Assembly (NCBI GenBank): GCA_937888775.1 | Contig: CALAQT010000293.1 | Span: 1-13,362, forward strand | Source: an uncultured Actinomycetes bacterium | Lineage (GTDB): Bacteria; Actinomycetota; Thermoleophilia; Solirubrobacterales; Solirubrobacteraceae | DNA: 13,362 bases | Direction: 5' to 3' | Part shown: positions 1 to 6,328 of the stretch, piece after piece | How the letters are laid out: each line of letters begins with the position of its first letter | Position numbering within the stretch: the stretch's first letter is position 1 | Notes under the pieces: model-generated | What the model was told of the DNA's origin: nothing | The model's database searches: none | Seen by the model: the letters and a program-made list of their open reading frames with translations, nothing else | Made by a program: the position numbers and the translations under genes

Positions 1-569
1 GCTAGCACCCCCCGCGTTGGTCGCATCCACCCGGAAGTAGTAGACCGTGTCCCCAGCAAGACCCGTAACCGACACGGACACCGGCACCGGGCTGCTCCCC
101 GACCCCGGTGACCCACACGACACTTTCGTTGGGCTCGCGAGCGTGGAGCTCGTGCCATATTCGATTTCGCACGACGTGACGTTCCCACCATTGGGGTTCA
201 CCGTCCCATTCAAGCTCGCCGAGCCACTCGTGACCAACGACGCTGCCTTCGTTTCGCCCGTCGGCGGGCTCTGTAGCGTCGTGAACGTTTCGATACTGCC
301 TTTGCTAGCACCCCCCGCGTTGGTCGCATCCACCCGGAAGTAGTAGACCGTGTCCCCAGCAAGACCCGTAACCGACACGGACACCGGCACCGGGCTGCTC
401 CCCGACCCCGGTGACCCACACGACACTTTCGTTGGGCTCGCGAGCGTGGAGCTCGTGCCATATTCGATTTCGCACGACGTGACGTTCCCACCATTGGGGT
501 TCACCGTCCCATTCAAGCTCGCCGAGCCACTCGTGACCAACGACGCTGCCTTCGTTTCGACCGTCGGCG
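1..569. repeat. 303-bp tandem repeat encoding fibronectin-like modules
   Basis: Positions 1-256 and 304-559 are identical base for base, giving a period of 303 bp (101 codons). After one mismatch (257 against 560) a further ten bases match. The linkers between modules differ, so the identity is confined to the module. Perfect DNA identity including third codon positions points to recent duplication or gene conversion. More copies may lie to the left of the window. Confidence 0.95.
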
Positions 570-1620
570 GGCCGATCCCGACGGTCGCGCACGAGGCCGC
601 CGTGGTGCTGCCATTGGTCTGCTGCGAGGCGATCGTCGGGAACGGCTGCGTTGGGAGCGCCGGCGTTCCCTCCAGGTTGAGGTTGTTCGTCTCACCCGTG
701 AATCCCTCGTTTACGCACGTCGGCGGCGCGTCGCTGTTGCTCTTGACCACCGTGTGGACTGTGATCGTCGTGTTTGCACTGAAGGTTGCCTGGGTCCCGC
801 AGCAGTCGCCCACGATGGCAAACTCGGCGGCTTTCCATCCGTTGCCGAGGCTGAGCACGCTGCCTGCGCCAGTTGCGGTCGCGTGGCCAGACGCCGTGGT
901 CAGGACCACTGCGTCTTTACCGCTCACATTGGCGCTGCCTTCAAACGTCGTGCTCGAGAGTCCGGAAACGGCCAACCTACCACCAGACAGCGTGCTGGCG
1001 ATGGAATCCTTATAGCAGTAGATTTCGCTTGACCCCGAGAATGAGAATGAGTTCCAGCCGCTCGGGCAAGTGTTGTTGTACTGGAGAAGCCAGTACTGCA
1101 TAAAGACTTCGTTTTCCTGCGGTGAGTCAGCGTAGACAAACTGCTGCCACCCTTGACACGCGGACGGGAGTCCGTGTCCCGCGCACATCGGCGGCGATGC
1201 GAAGAAGTTGGAATTCAGCTGGAGCGTAAACGTGTTCGGTTCAGAGGTGCCCGTATTGGGGTCGATCCCCTTCTCGCTCGCTCCGGCGCTCACGCTCGGA
1301 ATGGATCCGATTGCGCTCGTTATCAAGCCAGAGACTTCGGCCGAGTAGTCGTTGCCATTGCCGACTTCCCCCGGGAAAGGACCCCGGGCAGGCAGGTAGG
1401 GATGATCCGGCGCAGCCTTGCAGGCAACCTTGTCCCATTGCACTAGTGGATAAGAGGCGTTGAAGCAGCCCCCACTTGGCAGAGGCAAAACCCGGATCGA
1501 GTGACTCCATTGCTGGACCGCTTGCTCGCTCGCGGCGGAAGCATTCGCGGCCGCCGCCATCGCGCTAATCGTCAGGACGCCGACCACAGCCAAGCCCATG
1601 ATCCTGATCCGATGCATCAT
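1..1620 (-). CDS. Secreted protein with tandem fibronectin-III-like modules (3' end cut by window)
   Basis: This is a 540-residue open frame from ATG at 1620 that continues past the left edge. The ATG is doubled (ATGATG) and preceded by a purine-rich AGGTGGGGG, which supports the start. Residues 1-29 form a signal peptide: a basic MMHRIR start, a hydrophobic core GLAVVGVLTISAM and Ala-rich cleavage sites, so the product is exported. Residues about 31-345 are a Cys-, Trp- and Tyr-containing domain (motifs GWQQFVY, QYWLLQY, CPSGW) that I do not recognise; a jelly-roll-like fold is a guess. From about residue 350, 101-residue modules follow, with LNGTVNPNGG, CEIEYGTSS, LAGDTVYYFRV and DATNAGG, the usual pattern of bacterial fibronectin-like surface modules. 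Two modules are visible (residues 355-439 and 456-540). Such proteins are typically adhesive or surface spacers, but the role here is inferred. Confidence 0.85.
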   Translation of the reverse strand, partial: MMHRIRIMGLAVVGVLTISAMAAAANASAASEQAVQQWSHSIRVLPLPSGGCFNASYPLVQWDKVACKAAPDHPYLPARGPFPGEVGNGNDYSAEVSGLITSAIGSIPSVSAGASEKGIDPNTGTSEPNTFTLQLNSNFFASPPMCAGHGLPSACQGWQQFVYADSPQENEVFMQYWLLQYNNTCPSGWNSFSFSGSSEIYCYKDSIASTLSGGRLAVSGLSSTTFEGSANVSGKDAVVLTTASGHATATGAGSVLSLGNGWKAAEFAIVGDCCGTQATFSANTTITVHTVVKSNSDAPPTCVNEGFTGETNNLNLEGTPALPTQPFPTIASQQTNGSTTAASCATVGIGPPTVETKAASLVTSGSASLNGTVNPNGGNVTSCEIEYGTSSTLASPTKVSCGSPGSGSSPVPVSVSVTGLAGDTVYYFRVDATNAGGASKGSIETFTTLQSPPTGETKAASLVTSGSASLNGTVNPNGGNVTSCEIEYGTSSTLASPTKVSCGSPGSGSSPVPVSVSVTGLAGDTVYYFRVDATNAGGAS

Positions 1621-1640
1621 GACCCCCACCTGTCCTTGAT

Positions 1641-1682
1641 GAGCGCTCGCATGAGCGCTCGAAGCGCGAGCGCTCGAAGCGC
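1641..1682. promoter_or_regulatory. Array of three GAGCGCTC palindromes upstream of the secreted-protein gene
   Basis: The self-complementary octamer GAGCGCTC occurs at 1641-1648, 1653-1660 and 1668-1675. The last two lie in perfect 15-bp tandem units (GAGCGCTCGAAGCGC at 1653-1667 and 1668-1682). The array begins 20 bp upstream of the minus-strand ATG at 1620, where an operator or a leader hairpin would sit. A regulatory role is inferred; the repeat itself is directly visible. Confidence 0.45.
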
Positions 1683-2347
1683 GACAACACTACTCTGTTC
1701 GTGGCGGTTGCGTCTTGACAGTCGCGGCTCGCACACGCGAGGCCCGCGAGACCGACTCCGAGCCGCTCAGCGCCGAAAAGCGTGCCCCGAACCGTGTCGG
1801 GGCGCACAAGGTAGGAATGCCCTGACGTCTGCCAGCACGCCGCTCGCGGGAGCACGATCTAGCCCTGACGCCTGCGACGTGCTGGGTCGCCGATGGTCGA
1901 CGGATGCCGACACGAGACTGCTCCCTTCCGCCAAGAGCGAGCGCCTCGATGGTCGAGCCGCGCGCAGCCCAGTTGGACGAAACCCAGGCGTCTGCTCCGC
2001 GACGTGCGAGACGCTCGCTCAGCCGGCGAAGGAGGCGTCCGCTCGGCCCGTGCCGAGACGCCCCGTATTCGTCCATTGCGCTAGTGAGCCGCGGCGCCGC
2101 CGAGACCGCCGCTTGGCCGCGAATGCGAACGAGAGGAGGGTCCAGCCTGAGCCGGTGCGTGGGCTGTTCGTCGGCGGTTGAGCAAGCGACGTCATGGCCT
2201 GCTGATCCGCGTGATCGCGGCGAACCGGCTCAACCTACAACGCACTCGTCCACTGCCCGCTCCCGTCGCTTCTCACGGGTTTCCCGGCTACTTCCTCAGT
2301 AGCCGCCGCGGATGACCGTGCCGCGATTCGGGCGTAGGTTCGTCGAC
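1683..2347. other. Long intergenic region between divergent genes
   Basis: About 665 bp separate the divergent secreted-protein gene and the small-gene cassette. Several frames stay open here on both strands, but their translations are Arg/Ser/Ala-rich and low in complexity, with no recognisable motif. The best of them, minus 1690-2076 (128 codons, beginning MDEYGASRHG), has mixed third-position GC and no ribosome site. The region should hold promoters for both flanks. The only structure I can point to is the inverted-repeat set at 2148-2235. Confidence 0.5.
2148..2235 (+). promoter_or_regulatory. Inverted-repeat set, possible structured leader RNA
   Basis: The arm at 2224-2235 (ACCGGCTCAACC) can pair with TGAGCCGGT at 2148-2156 (9 bp) or with GGTTGAGC at 2176-2183 (8 bp), but not with both at once. 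A small hairpin CCGCG-TGAT-CGCGG at 2207-2220 sits inside the loop. The set lies about 110 bp upstream of the small membrane protein gene at 2348. Mutually exclusive stems suit an attenuator or leader, but chance pairing in GC-rich DNA is a real alternative. Confidence 0.2.
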
Positions 2348-2497
2348 ATGGACCTAATCGTCATGCTGCTCGTCATTCTCATCGTCTTGGCGTTGGTGGG
2401 AAGCCTTGCCGTGAGTCCGCTGCTGTGGGTGCTCGTCATCATTCTCGTGGTCTTCGCGGTTGGAGGTCGAGGCCGCTACTACGGACGGCGAGGGTGA
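2348..2497 (+). CDS. Small hydrophobic membrane protein (49 aa)
   Basis: The 49-residue product is nearly all membrane: MDLIVMLLVILIVLALVGS, then an LAVSPLLW turn, a second hydrophobic run, and a basic Gly-rich tail ending GRRG. This matches the small actinobacterial proteins usually annotated only as hydrophobic protein, about 50 residues with two helices or a hairpin and a basic end. An in-frame ATG at 2312 would add 12 residues, but they are Arg-rich and it has no ribosome site. The ATG at 2348 follows GTAGGT at suitable spacing, so I prefer it. It is the first of three small genes on this strand and lies 149 bp before the CsbD-like gene, which suggests an envelope or stress role, though its molecular function is unknown. 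Confidence 0.75.
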   Translation: MDLIVMLLVILIVLALVGSLAVSPLLWVLVIILVVFAVGGRGRYYGRRG

Positions 2498-2508
2498 TGG
2501 TTCGCTCT

Positions 2509-2539
2509 GGAGCCATCGTGGATCGCAGCGATGGTCTCC
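2509..2539 (+). terminator. Imperfect hairpin after the hydrophobic protein gene
   Basis: GGAGCCATCG (2509-2518) pairs with CGATGG-T-CTCC (2529-2539), giving ten pairs with one bulged T and a ten-base loop. It lies 12 bp after the stop codon. There is no T tract, so termination is uncertain. Confidence 0.3.
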
Positions 2540-2634
2540 GCAACGTCCACCGGCATTCACGTTGACCATCTACACCTCTGGCTCGGGTCATCGTCGCTTG
2601 GGCGACGCGTCTCGGCCACAACCCAGTACACCCT

Positions 2635-2640
2635 AGGAGG
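2635..2640 (+). promoter_or_regulatory. Strong ribosome binding site of the CsbD-like gene
   Basis: AGGAGG lies six bases before the ATG at 2647. It is the best Shine-Dalgarno match in the window and fixes that start. Most other genes here have weak sites, which suggests high expression of this one. A possible promoter lies upstream (GTTGAC at 2561-2566, GGGTCA at 2585-2590), but the match is loose. Confidence 0.7.
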
Positions 2641-2646
2641 CCCACA

Positions 2647-2838
2647 ATGGGCGAGAAGACCGACAAGATCAGCGGCCGCGCAAAGCAGGCCGTCGGCGCC
2701 GTGACCGGCGACGAGGACACCAAGCGCAAAGGAGAGCGCCAAGAGGACAAGGGCAAGCTCAAGGGTAAGCTCGACTCGACCGTCGACAAAGCGCAGGACG
2801 CGCTTGAGGACCTGAAGGACAAGGCCGACCGGAGATGA
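2647..2838 (+). CDS. CsbD-like general stress protein
   Basis: The 63-residue product is almost entirely charged and helical: it begins MGEKTDKISGRAKQAVGAV, then TGDEDTKRKGERQEDKGKLK and a C-terminal KAQDALEDLKDKADRR. The K(I/L)xGxxKQAxGxxTGD start and the Lys/Glu/Asp-rich body are diagnostic of the CsbD family (Pfam PF05532), and 60-70 residues is the normal length. CsbD of Bacillus subtilis belongs to the SigmaB general stress regulon; the biochemical role is unknown. There are no membrane segments, so it is cytosolic. The start is fixed by AGGAGG six bases upstream. Its neighbours are two small membrane proteins on the same strand, a common stress-cassette arrangement. Stress induction is inferred. 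Confidence 0.93.
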   Translation: MGEKTDKISGRAKQAVGAVTGDEDTKRKGERQEDKGKLKGKLDSTVDKAQDALEDLKDKADRR

Positions 2839-2870
2839 CCGACCGTGCGCGCTCGCGGAGATGACGCTGC

Positions 2871-2891
2871 CCGCGGCGGGCCGGGCCGCGG
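2871..2891 (+). terminator. GC-rich hairpin between the CsbD-like gene and the next small gene
   Basis: CCGCGGC (2871-2877) pairs with GCCGCGG (2885-2891) around a seven-base GGGCCGG loop. No T tract follows. It could act as an attenuating or processing hairpin, or be chance in very GC-rich spacer. Confidence 0.25.
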
Positions 2892-2962
2892 CGGTCGCTC
2901 ACCCCGCCTTGCGCCGGTCGCGCCGCGGCCAAGCAACTCGGCGACCTCAGGGTGGTAAGAGG

Positions 2963-3130
2963 ATGAGATCCGGAATCGTCAGTCTCCTCTACTTGGTCGT
3001 CGGGGCGGTGCTCGCCTCCTCACACCACTACTTCGAACACGCCAGCACTCTCAAGCCCATCCTGTCAGCGCTGCTGGCCATCGTCCTTTGGCCGCTCCTG
3101 CTCCTCGGCATCAACCTCCACATCAAATAG
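2963..3130 (+). CDS. Small two-helix membrane protein (55 aa)
   Basis: The product starts MRSGIVSLLYLVVGAVLASS, has a short loop HHYFEHASTLK, a second helix ILSALLAIVLWPLLLLGINL, and ends HIK. The two helices with a His/Tyr/Phe loop and a terminal GINLHI are typical of short uncharacterised actinobacterial membrane proteins. An in-frame ATG at 2861 would add 34 residues, but these are Ala/Arg-rich spacer translation, so the ATG at 2963 preceded by GGTGGTAAGAGG is chosen. It ends six bases before a strong hairpin, so it closes the small-gene cassette with the CsbD-like gene. Its function is unknown; membrane location is clear from hydrophobicity. Confidence 0.75.
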   Translation: MRSGIVSLLYLVVGAVLASSHHYFEHASTLKPILSALLAIVLWPLLLLGINLHIK

Positions 3131-3135
3131 CCCCT

Positions 3136-3167
3136 CCCGCCGCTCGGAAGCGGCGGGGCTTAGTTGT
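3136..3167 (+). terminator. Strong hairpin terminator of the small-gene cassette
   Basis: CCCGCCGCT (3136-3144) pairs perfectly with AGCGGCGGG (3149-3157) around a CGGA tetraloop, followed by a partly T-rich GCTTAGTTGT. Nine GC-rich pairs starting six bases after a stop codon make this the most convincing terminator in the window. Confidence 0.75.
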
Positions 3168-3424
3168 CCTGCGGTCTCAGGCGGGAGCGACGGAGATATC
3201 CTTCGCGTATTGGCAATCCGCGCCGCGGCCTTGAGCGGCAGCGCCCAGCAGTCCCACTACCGCTTTGCCTTTGAGGACGAGAACCAGACCGTATGCGGTC
3301 GCTTTTCCGGTAGCGCCAAGGATGGCGAGTGGGTGGCAAGACAGCCACCGGATCCGAGCGTTGATCGACGGCGAAGCGTCGCGCCGGATGTTGCGGCGCC
3401 TCGGCGGCGTATCGTCTGAGTGCG
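3168..3424. other. Intergenic spacer with a possible minus-strand gene remnant
   Basis: No confident gene lies here. A minus-strand frame open from 3545 down to its stop at 3177 is Arg-rich at first, but its last part reads like a protein, with a hydrophobic segment around GKATAYGLVLVLKGKAVVGL (about 3225-3290). It has no ribosome site and its N-terminal part overlaps the phospholipase-D gene, so a decayed remnant or chance frame is more likely than a working gene. Confidence 0.3.
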
Positions 3425-4879
3425 ATGCCCATGGATGTCCTTGGAGTCGCCGACCGCGTTGCGGGAAATGCGATCGAGCGTTTGACGAACGCTCACCACG
3501 CTCGTAGGCTCGGCAAGCTCGGGCGCTCCGCGCAGCGCACGCCACCGGACGACGGGCGCCTGTGGGCCGCGGGCACTCCGCCGCCGCGGGCGGGCAACGC
3601 GCTCGACGTGCTGATCGACGGCGCGGCCTACTTCCCGGCGCTCGAGCAGGCGATCCGCTGCGCGCGGCGTAGCGTGCTGATCGCGGGGTGGTGCATCACG
3701 CCGGAGTTCGCGCTCGTCCGCGACGAGCCGCCGGTGCTGCTGCGCGAGCTACTGGGCGAGGCGGCCGAGTCGGTCGACGTTCGCGTGCTGCTGTGGGCCG
3801 GGGCTCCGGTGCCCGTGTTCGCGCCGCGCCGCGCCTCCGTGCGCGAGGGGCGCGATCAGCTCGTGCGCGGGACGCGCATCAAGGTCGCGCTGGACTCGAA
3901 CGAGCGTCCGATGCACTGCCACCACGAGAAGCTCGTCGTGATCGATGACGAGGTTGCCTTTGTCGGCGGCATGGACCTAACGGACCTGGACGGTGATCGT
4001 TATGACACGCCCGAGCATCCGGCGCGCGGGCGCATGGGCTGGCACGACGTCGCCTCACGGCTGCGCGGGCCGGCGGTAGCCGACGTTGGTCTCCACGTCG
4101 CCCAGCGCTGGCAAGCGGTCACGGGCGAGCGCTTGGAAGCGCAGCCGGCGGACGTCGTGAGCGCCGGCGATGTGGAGCTGCAGGTCGTGCGAACCCTCCC
4201 CGAGAAGCTCTACGACTTCGCGCCGCGCGGCGACTTCCGGATCATCGAGGCGTACATGCGTGCCCTGCGCTCCGCGCAGCACCTGGTGTACCTGGAGAAC
4301 CAGTTCCTCTGGTCGCCGGAGATCGTCAATATCCTTGCCGACAAGCTCCGCCAGCCGCCGGCGGACGACTTTCGCCTCGTCATCATGCTGCCCGGCAGGC
4401 CGAACACCGGACAGGACGACACCCGCGGCCAACTCGGCCTGCTCGCTGAAGCTGACGGAGACCAGGGGCGCTTCCTCGCCACGACGATCCGGGCGCGCTC
4501 GGGCAACACCAGCAACCGCGTGTACGTGCACGCGAAGGTCGGGATTGTCGACGACCGCTGGCTCACGCTCGGCTCCGCGAACCTCAACGCCCACTCCTTC
4601 TTCAACGACAGCGAGGTCAACGTCGTCACCCGCGACGCAGCGCTCGCGCGCGACACGCGACTGCGACTGTGGGCCGCCCACCTAGAACGCGACATCGACG
4701 AGGTCGCCGGCGACCCGAGCACCGTCGTCGATGAGCTCTGGCGCCCGATCGCGGCCGAGCAGCGCGAGCGCAGGAACCGCGGGGAGCCGTTGACGCACGG
4801 TCTCGTGGAGCTGCAGGCGACCTCACGCCGTTCCGAACGGCTGCTCGGCCCGTTGCAGGCGCTCCTAGTTGACGGCTAG
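3425..4879 (+). CDS. Phospholipase D superfamily protein
   Basis: The 484-residue protein has two complete HKD motifs of the PLD superfamily: H167-x-K169-x4-D174 (HHEKLVVIDD, followed by VAFVGGMD) and H369-x-K371-x4-D376 (VHAKVGIVDD, followed by LTLGSANLN). In this family the two motifs form one active site and a His becomes covalently phosphorylated during phosphodiester hydrolysis or transfer. The LENQFLW segment between them is typical of phospholipase-D and cardiolipin-synthase-like members. There is no signal peptide or obvious membrane helix, so it is probably cytosolic or membrane-associated. ATG at 3425 and 3431 are both possible starts, and neither has a clear ribosome site. The gene stands alone after a terminator and is convergent with a membrane-protein gene. 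Substrate (phospholipid or other phosphodiester) cannot be read from sequence; endonuclease activity is less likely at this length. Confidence 0.9.
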   Translation: MPMDVLGVADRVAGNAIERLTNAHHARRLGKLGRSAQRTPPDDGRLWAAGTPPPRAGNALDVLIDGAAYFPALEQAIRCARRSVLIAGWCITPEFALVRDEPPVLLRELLGEAAESVDVRVLLWAGAPVPVFAPRRASVREGRDQLVRGTRIKVALDSNERPMHCHHEKLVVIDDEVAFVGGMDLTDLDGDRYDTPEHPARGRMGWHDVASRLRGPAVADVGLHVAQRWQAVTGERLEAQPADVVSAGDVELQVVRTLPEKLYDFAPRGDFRIIEAYMRALRSAQHLVYLENQFLWSPEIVNILADKLRQPPADDFRLVIMLPGRPNTGQDDTRGQLGLLAEADGDQGRFLATTIRARSGNTSNRVYVHAKVGIVDDRWLTLGSANLNAHSFFNDSEVNVVTRDAALARDTRLRLWAAHLERDIDEVAGDPSTVVDELWRPIAAEQRERRNRGEPLTHGLVELQATSRRSERLLGPLQALLVDG

Positions 4880-4993
4880 CTGCTCGCTCACTCGACGCAT
4901 TGAAGCCGTGATCGAGTACTTCCTCTGTGTTCGGCAGCGCCAGCGGCGGCTCGTATGCAGACGAAGGGTGCCGACAACCGTAACCACTTGGGT

Positions 4994-5014
4994 CTTTCGG
5001 CAAGATGCCGAAGG
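4994..5014. terminator. Hairpin between convergent genes
   Basis: CTTTCGGCA (4994-5002) pairs with TGCCGAAGG (5006-5014) with one G-U pair and a three-base loop. It lies between the convergent PLD gene (stop at 4879) and the minus-strand gene ending at 5150, so it may serve both. There is no T tract. I see no gene in the rest of 4880-5149. Confidence 0.45.
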
Positions 5015-5149
5015 GCGCTAACCGCCAGGCGCGCCGCTCAGACATCTGGCCCTGCTTGATGAGACGAGGTGCGGCAGTGACGCTTCACCGTTGCGCCTGC
5101 CGGGCCGCGCTGCCGCGAGCTCATGAGGATGTCCGCAGCCGCGTGCCGG

Positions 5150-5848
5150 TCAGTGGAGGATGTTCACGGCCCGCGCGGCCACTAGCAGCACGGTGGTCGC
5201 CGAGATCGCCGACTCCGTCAGCATCATCATCTTCACGCGACGGGTCAGCGGCATCGCATCCGTCGGGCTGAACGCGATTGCGTTGGTGAACGAGATATAC
5301 ACGTAGTCGGCTAGTCGCGGGTGCCAGTTCGGCTCGGCGAGTGCCGGATTCTCGTCCTGCGGGAACTGGAAGTCGTGGGGCGGCGGATCGGGCTCACGCC
5401 GACGTATCGGCCCGCCGCGGTCGAGCTCCCAGAACAGCAGTCCGAACGTGATGACATTCGTACTCCAGATCGTCGCGCCCTTCAGAAGCAGCTCCCCACC
5501 GCTCTTCTCCTGCGCACTCAGCAGCGACGCGATGAGCGCGGCGAGCGCGAGCATGTTGGCTGCGGTGATCACGCCGACGAGTGCGAGTGCGACCGTGCGG
5601 CGCTGGCCGAGCTGCTCCAGGCGATGCCGAGGTACCGACCAGGCGAGCGGCAGCAACAGCGCCGCCTCGGGGACGGTCGGGATCAGCCAGACCCACCCCG
5701 GAAGCCCAATGAGCTTCCAGCCACCTCCAAGGCTCACCAGCGCGAGCGTGACCTGCAGCCCGATCACGAGCCCGACGGCAAATGTCGCCTCAAACCGGGA
5801 CTCGATCTCCTCCTCGTGCAGGTCCGCCGTGCTCACCTCACGATTCAA
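5150..5848 (-). CDS. Five-helix membrane protein with channel-like C-terminal region
   Basis: The 232-residue protein has about five membrane segments (residues 22-42, 51-71, 86-110, 121-141 and 209-231), with a Pro-rich hydrophilic loop (150-178) before the last. The C-terminal block (ADYVYISFTNAIAFSPTDAM, then PLTRRVKMMMLTESAIS and VLLVAARAVN) is laid out like the pore helix and last helix of two-helix potassium channels, where a TxGYGD filter would precede P(x)TxxAR. Here NAIAFSPTD stands in the filter position, so selective K+ conduction is not expected. It also resembles DUF1345-type membrane proteins. The start is TTG at 5848; GTG at 5836 is an alternative. It is convergent with the PLD gene. 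Function is unknown; the family impression rests on pattern only. Confidence 0.8.
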   Translation of the reverse strand: MNREVSTADLHEEEIESRFEATFAVGLVIGLQVTLALVSLGGGWKLIGLPGWVWLIPTVPEAALLLPLAWSVPRHRLEQLGQRRTVALALVGVITAANMLALAALIASLLSAQEKSGGELLLKGATIWSTNVITFGLLFWELDRGGPIRRREPDPPPHDFQFPQDENPALAEPNWHPRLADYVYISFTNAIAFSPTDAMPLTRRVKMMMLTESAISATTVLLVAARAVNILH

Positions 5849-5853
5849 CCATC

Positions 5854-6053
5854 ATTGGGCGGATCCAGCGCCGCAGCCGCACCGGCACGTTCGTCACCGT
5901 TGCCACGACCAGGCTGCTTCGCACGAGCACCGGCGGGTCAGCTACCGCAAGACCCTACGCATCAAAGCAAGCGGCACCTATCGCGTGGTCAAGTCGCACG
6001 ATGCCGATCACGCCATCGGCGTCAGCGGACTACGCCGGATCACCGTTCACTAA
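5854..6053 (+). pseudogene. Frameshifted C-terminal remnant of a secreted protein
   Basis: Two overlapping plus frames join into one sensible protein end. The first reads IQRRSRTGTFVTVATTRLLR up to about 5930; the second, one base shifted, reads VSYRKTLRIKASGTYRVVKS and then HDADHAIGVSGLRRITVH with a stop at 6051-6053. Restoring one C within GGCGGGTC (about 5927-5934) fuses them. The beta-rich, Arg/Thr-rich pattern ending in RRITVH resembles C-terminal domains of exported Thermoleophilia proteins. No start or N-terminal part is present, so this is a truncated remnant; it begins next to the TTG start of the minus-strand membrane protein. Confidence 0.5.
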
Positions 6054-6210
6054 CAACTCAAGCCACGCCGCCGGCGGACGGTCCGCGGCAGCCCCTCGTC
6101 TCTCGCGAGGACTATCGCTTCGCCACGTGAACAGGCGCGTCGGTCGCCGAGATCGAGACTGTCGTTAAGGACGAGACGCGGTCGCCGAGGCCGAGGACAC
6201 GATCACGACT

Positions 6211-6228
6211 GCTTCGCCTGGGCGAAGC
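6211..6228. terminator. Hairpin GCTTCGCC/GGCGAAGC
   Basis: GCTTCGCC (6211-6218) and GGCGAAGC (6221-6228) are perfect complements with two bases between them (six or seven pairs with a realistic loop). No T tract follows. It lies after the secreted-protein remnant and before the small Cys/His gene; the rest of 6054-6328 shows nothing else I can name. Confidence 0.3.
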
Positions 6229-6328
6229 CCAAGTCAACCGCCCGGACGCCGGTTCCGTAGATCAGATTTAGCGTCGTGTCTTGCGGCATCGGCCGGGGAC
6301 TGATCGGACGGTGTAGCGTGCATGCGCG

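Noticed and set aside
305..1015. Open frames on both strands across the repeat region
   Set aside because: The minus frame starting at 1620 gives a signal peptide and clear fibronectin-like modules, and continues unbroken through the region. The others (plus 47-343 and 350-1015; minus 210-494 and 305-592) are shadows of it, duplicated because the DNA is repeated.
1690..2076. Minus-strand 128-codon frame beginning MDEYGASRHG
   Set aside because: Third-position composition is mixed, no ribosome site is seen, and the C-terminal half is low-complexity Arg/Ser. Not supported without a homologue.
1501..2302. Long plus-strand frames (226 and 132 codons)
   Set aside because: Products are Arg/Ser/Pro-rich without motifs, the first overlaps the signal-peptide region of the real minus-strand gene, and there is no ribosome site. 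They are typical chance frames in GC-rich DNA.
4055..4722. Long minus and plus frames inside the PLD gene
   Set aside because: The 484-residue PLD frame carries both HKD motifs; the others are antisense or out-of-frame shadows.
5321..6130. Plus-strand 269-codon frame
   Set aside because: It is antisense to the membrane protein, rich in Arg/Gln/Pro with no motifs, and reads through the remnant at 5854-6053 in a different frame.
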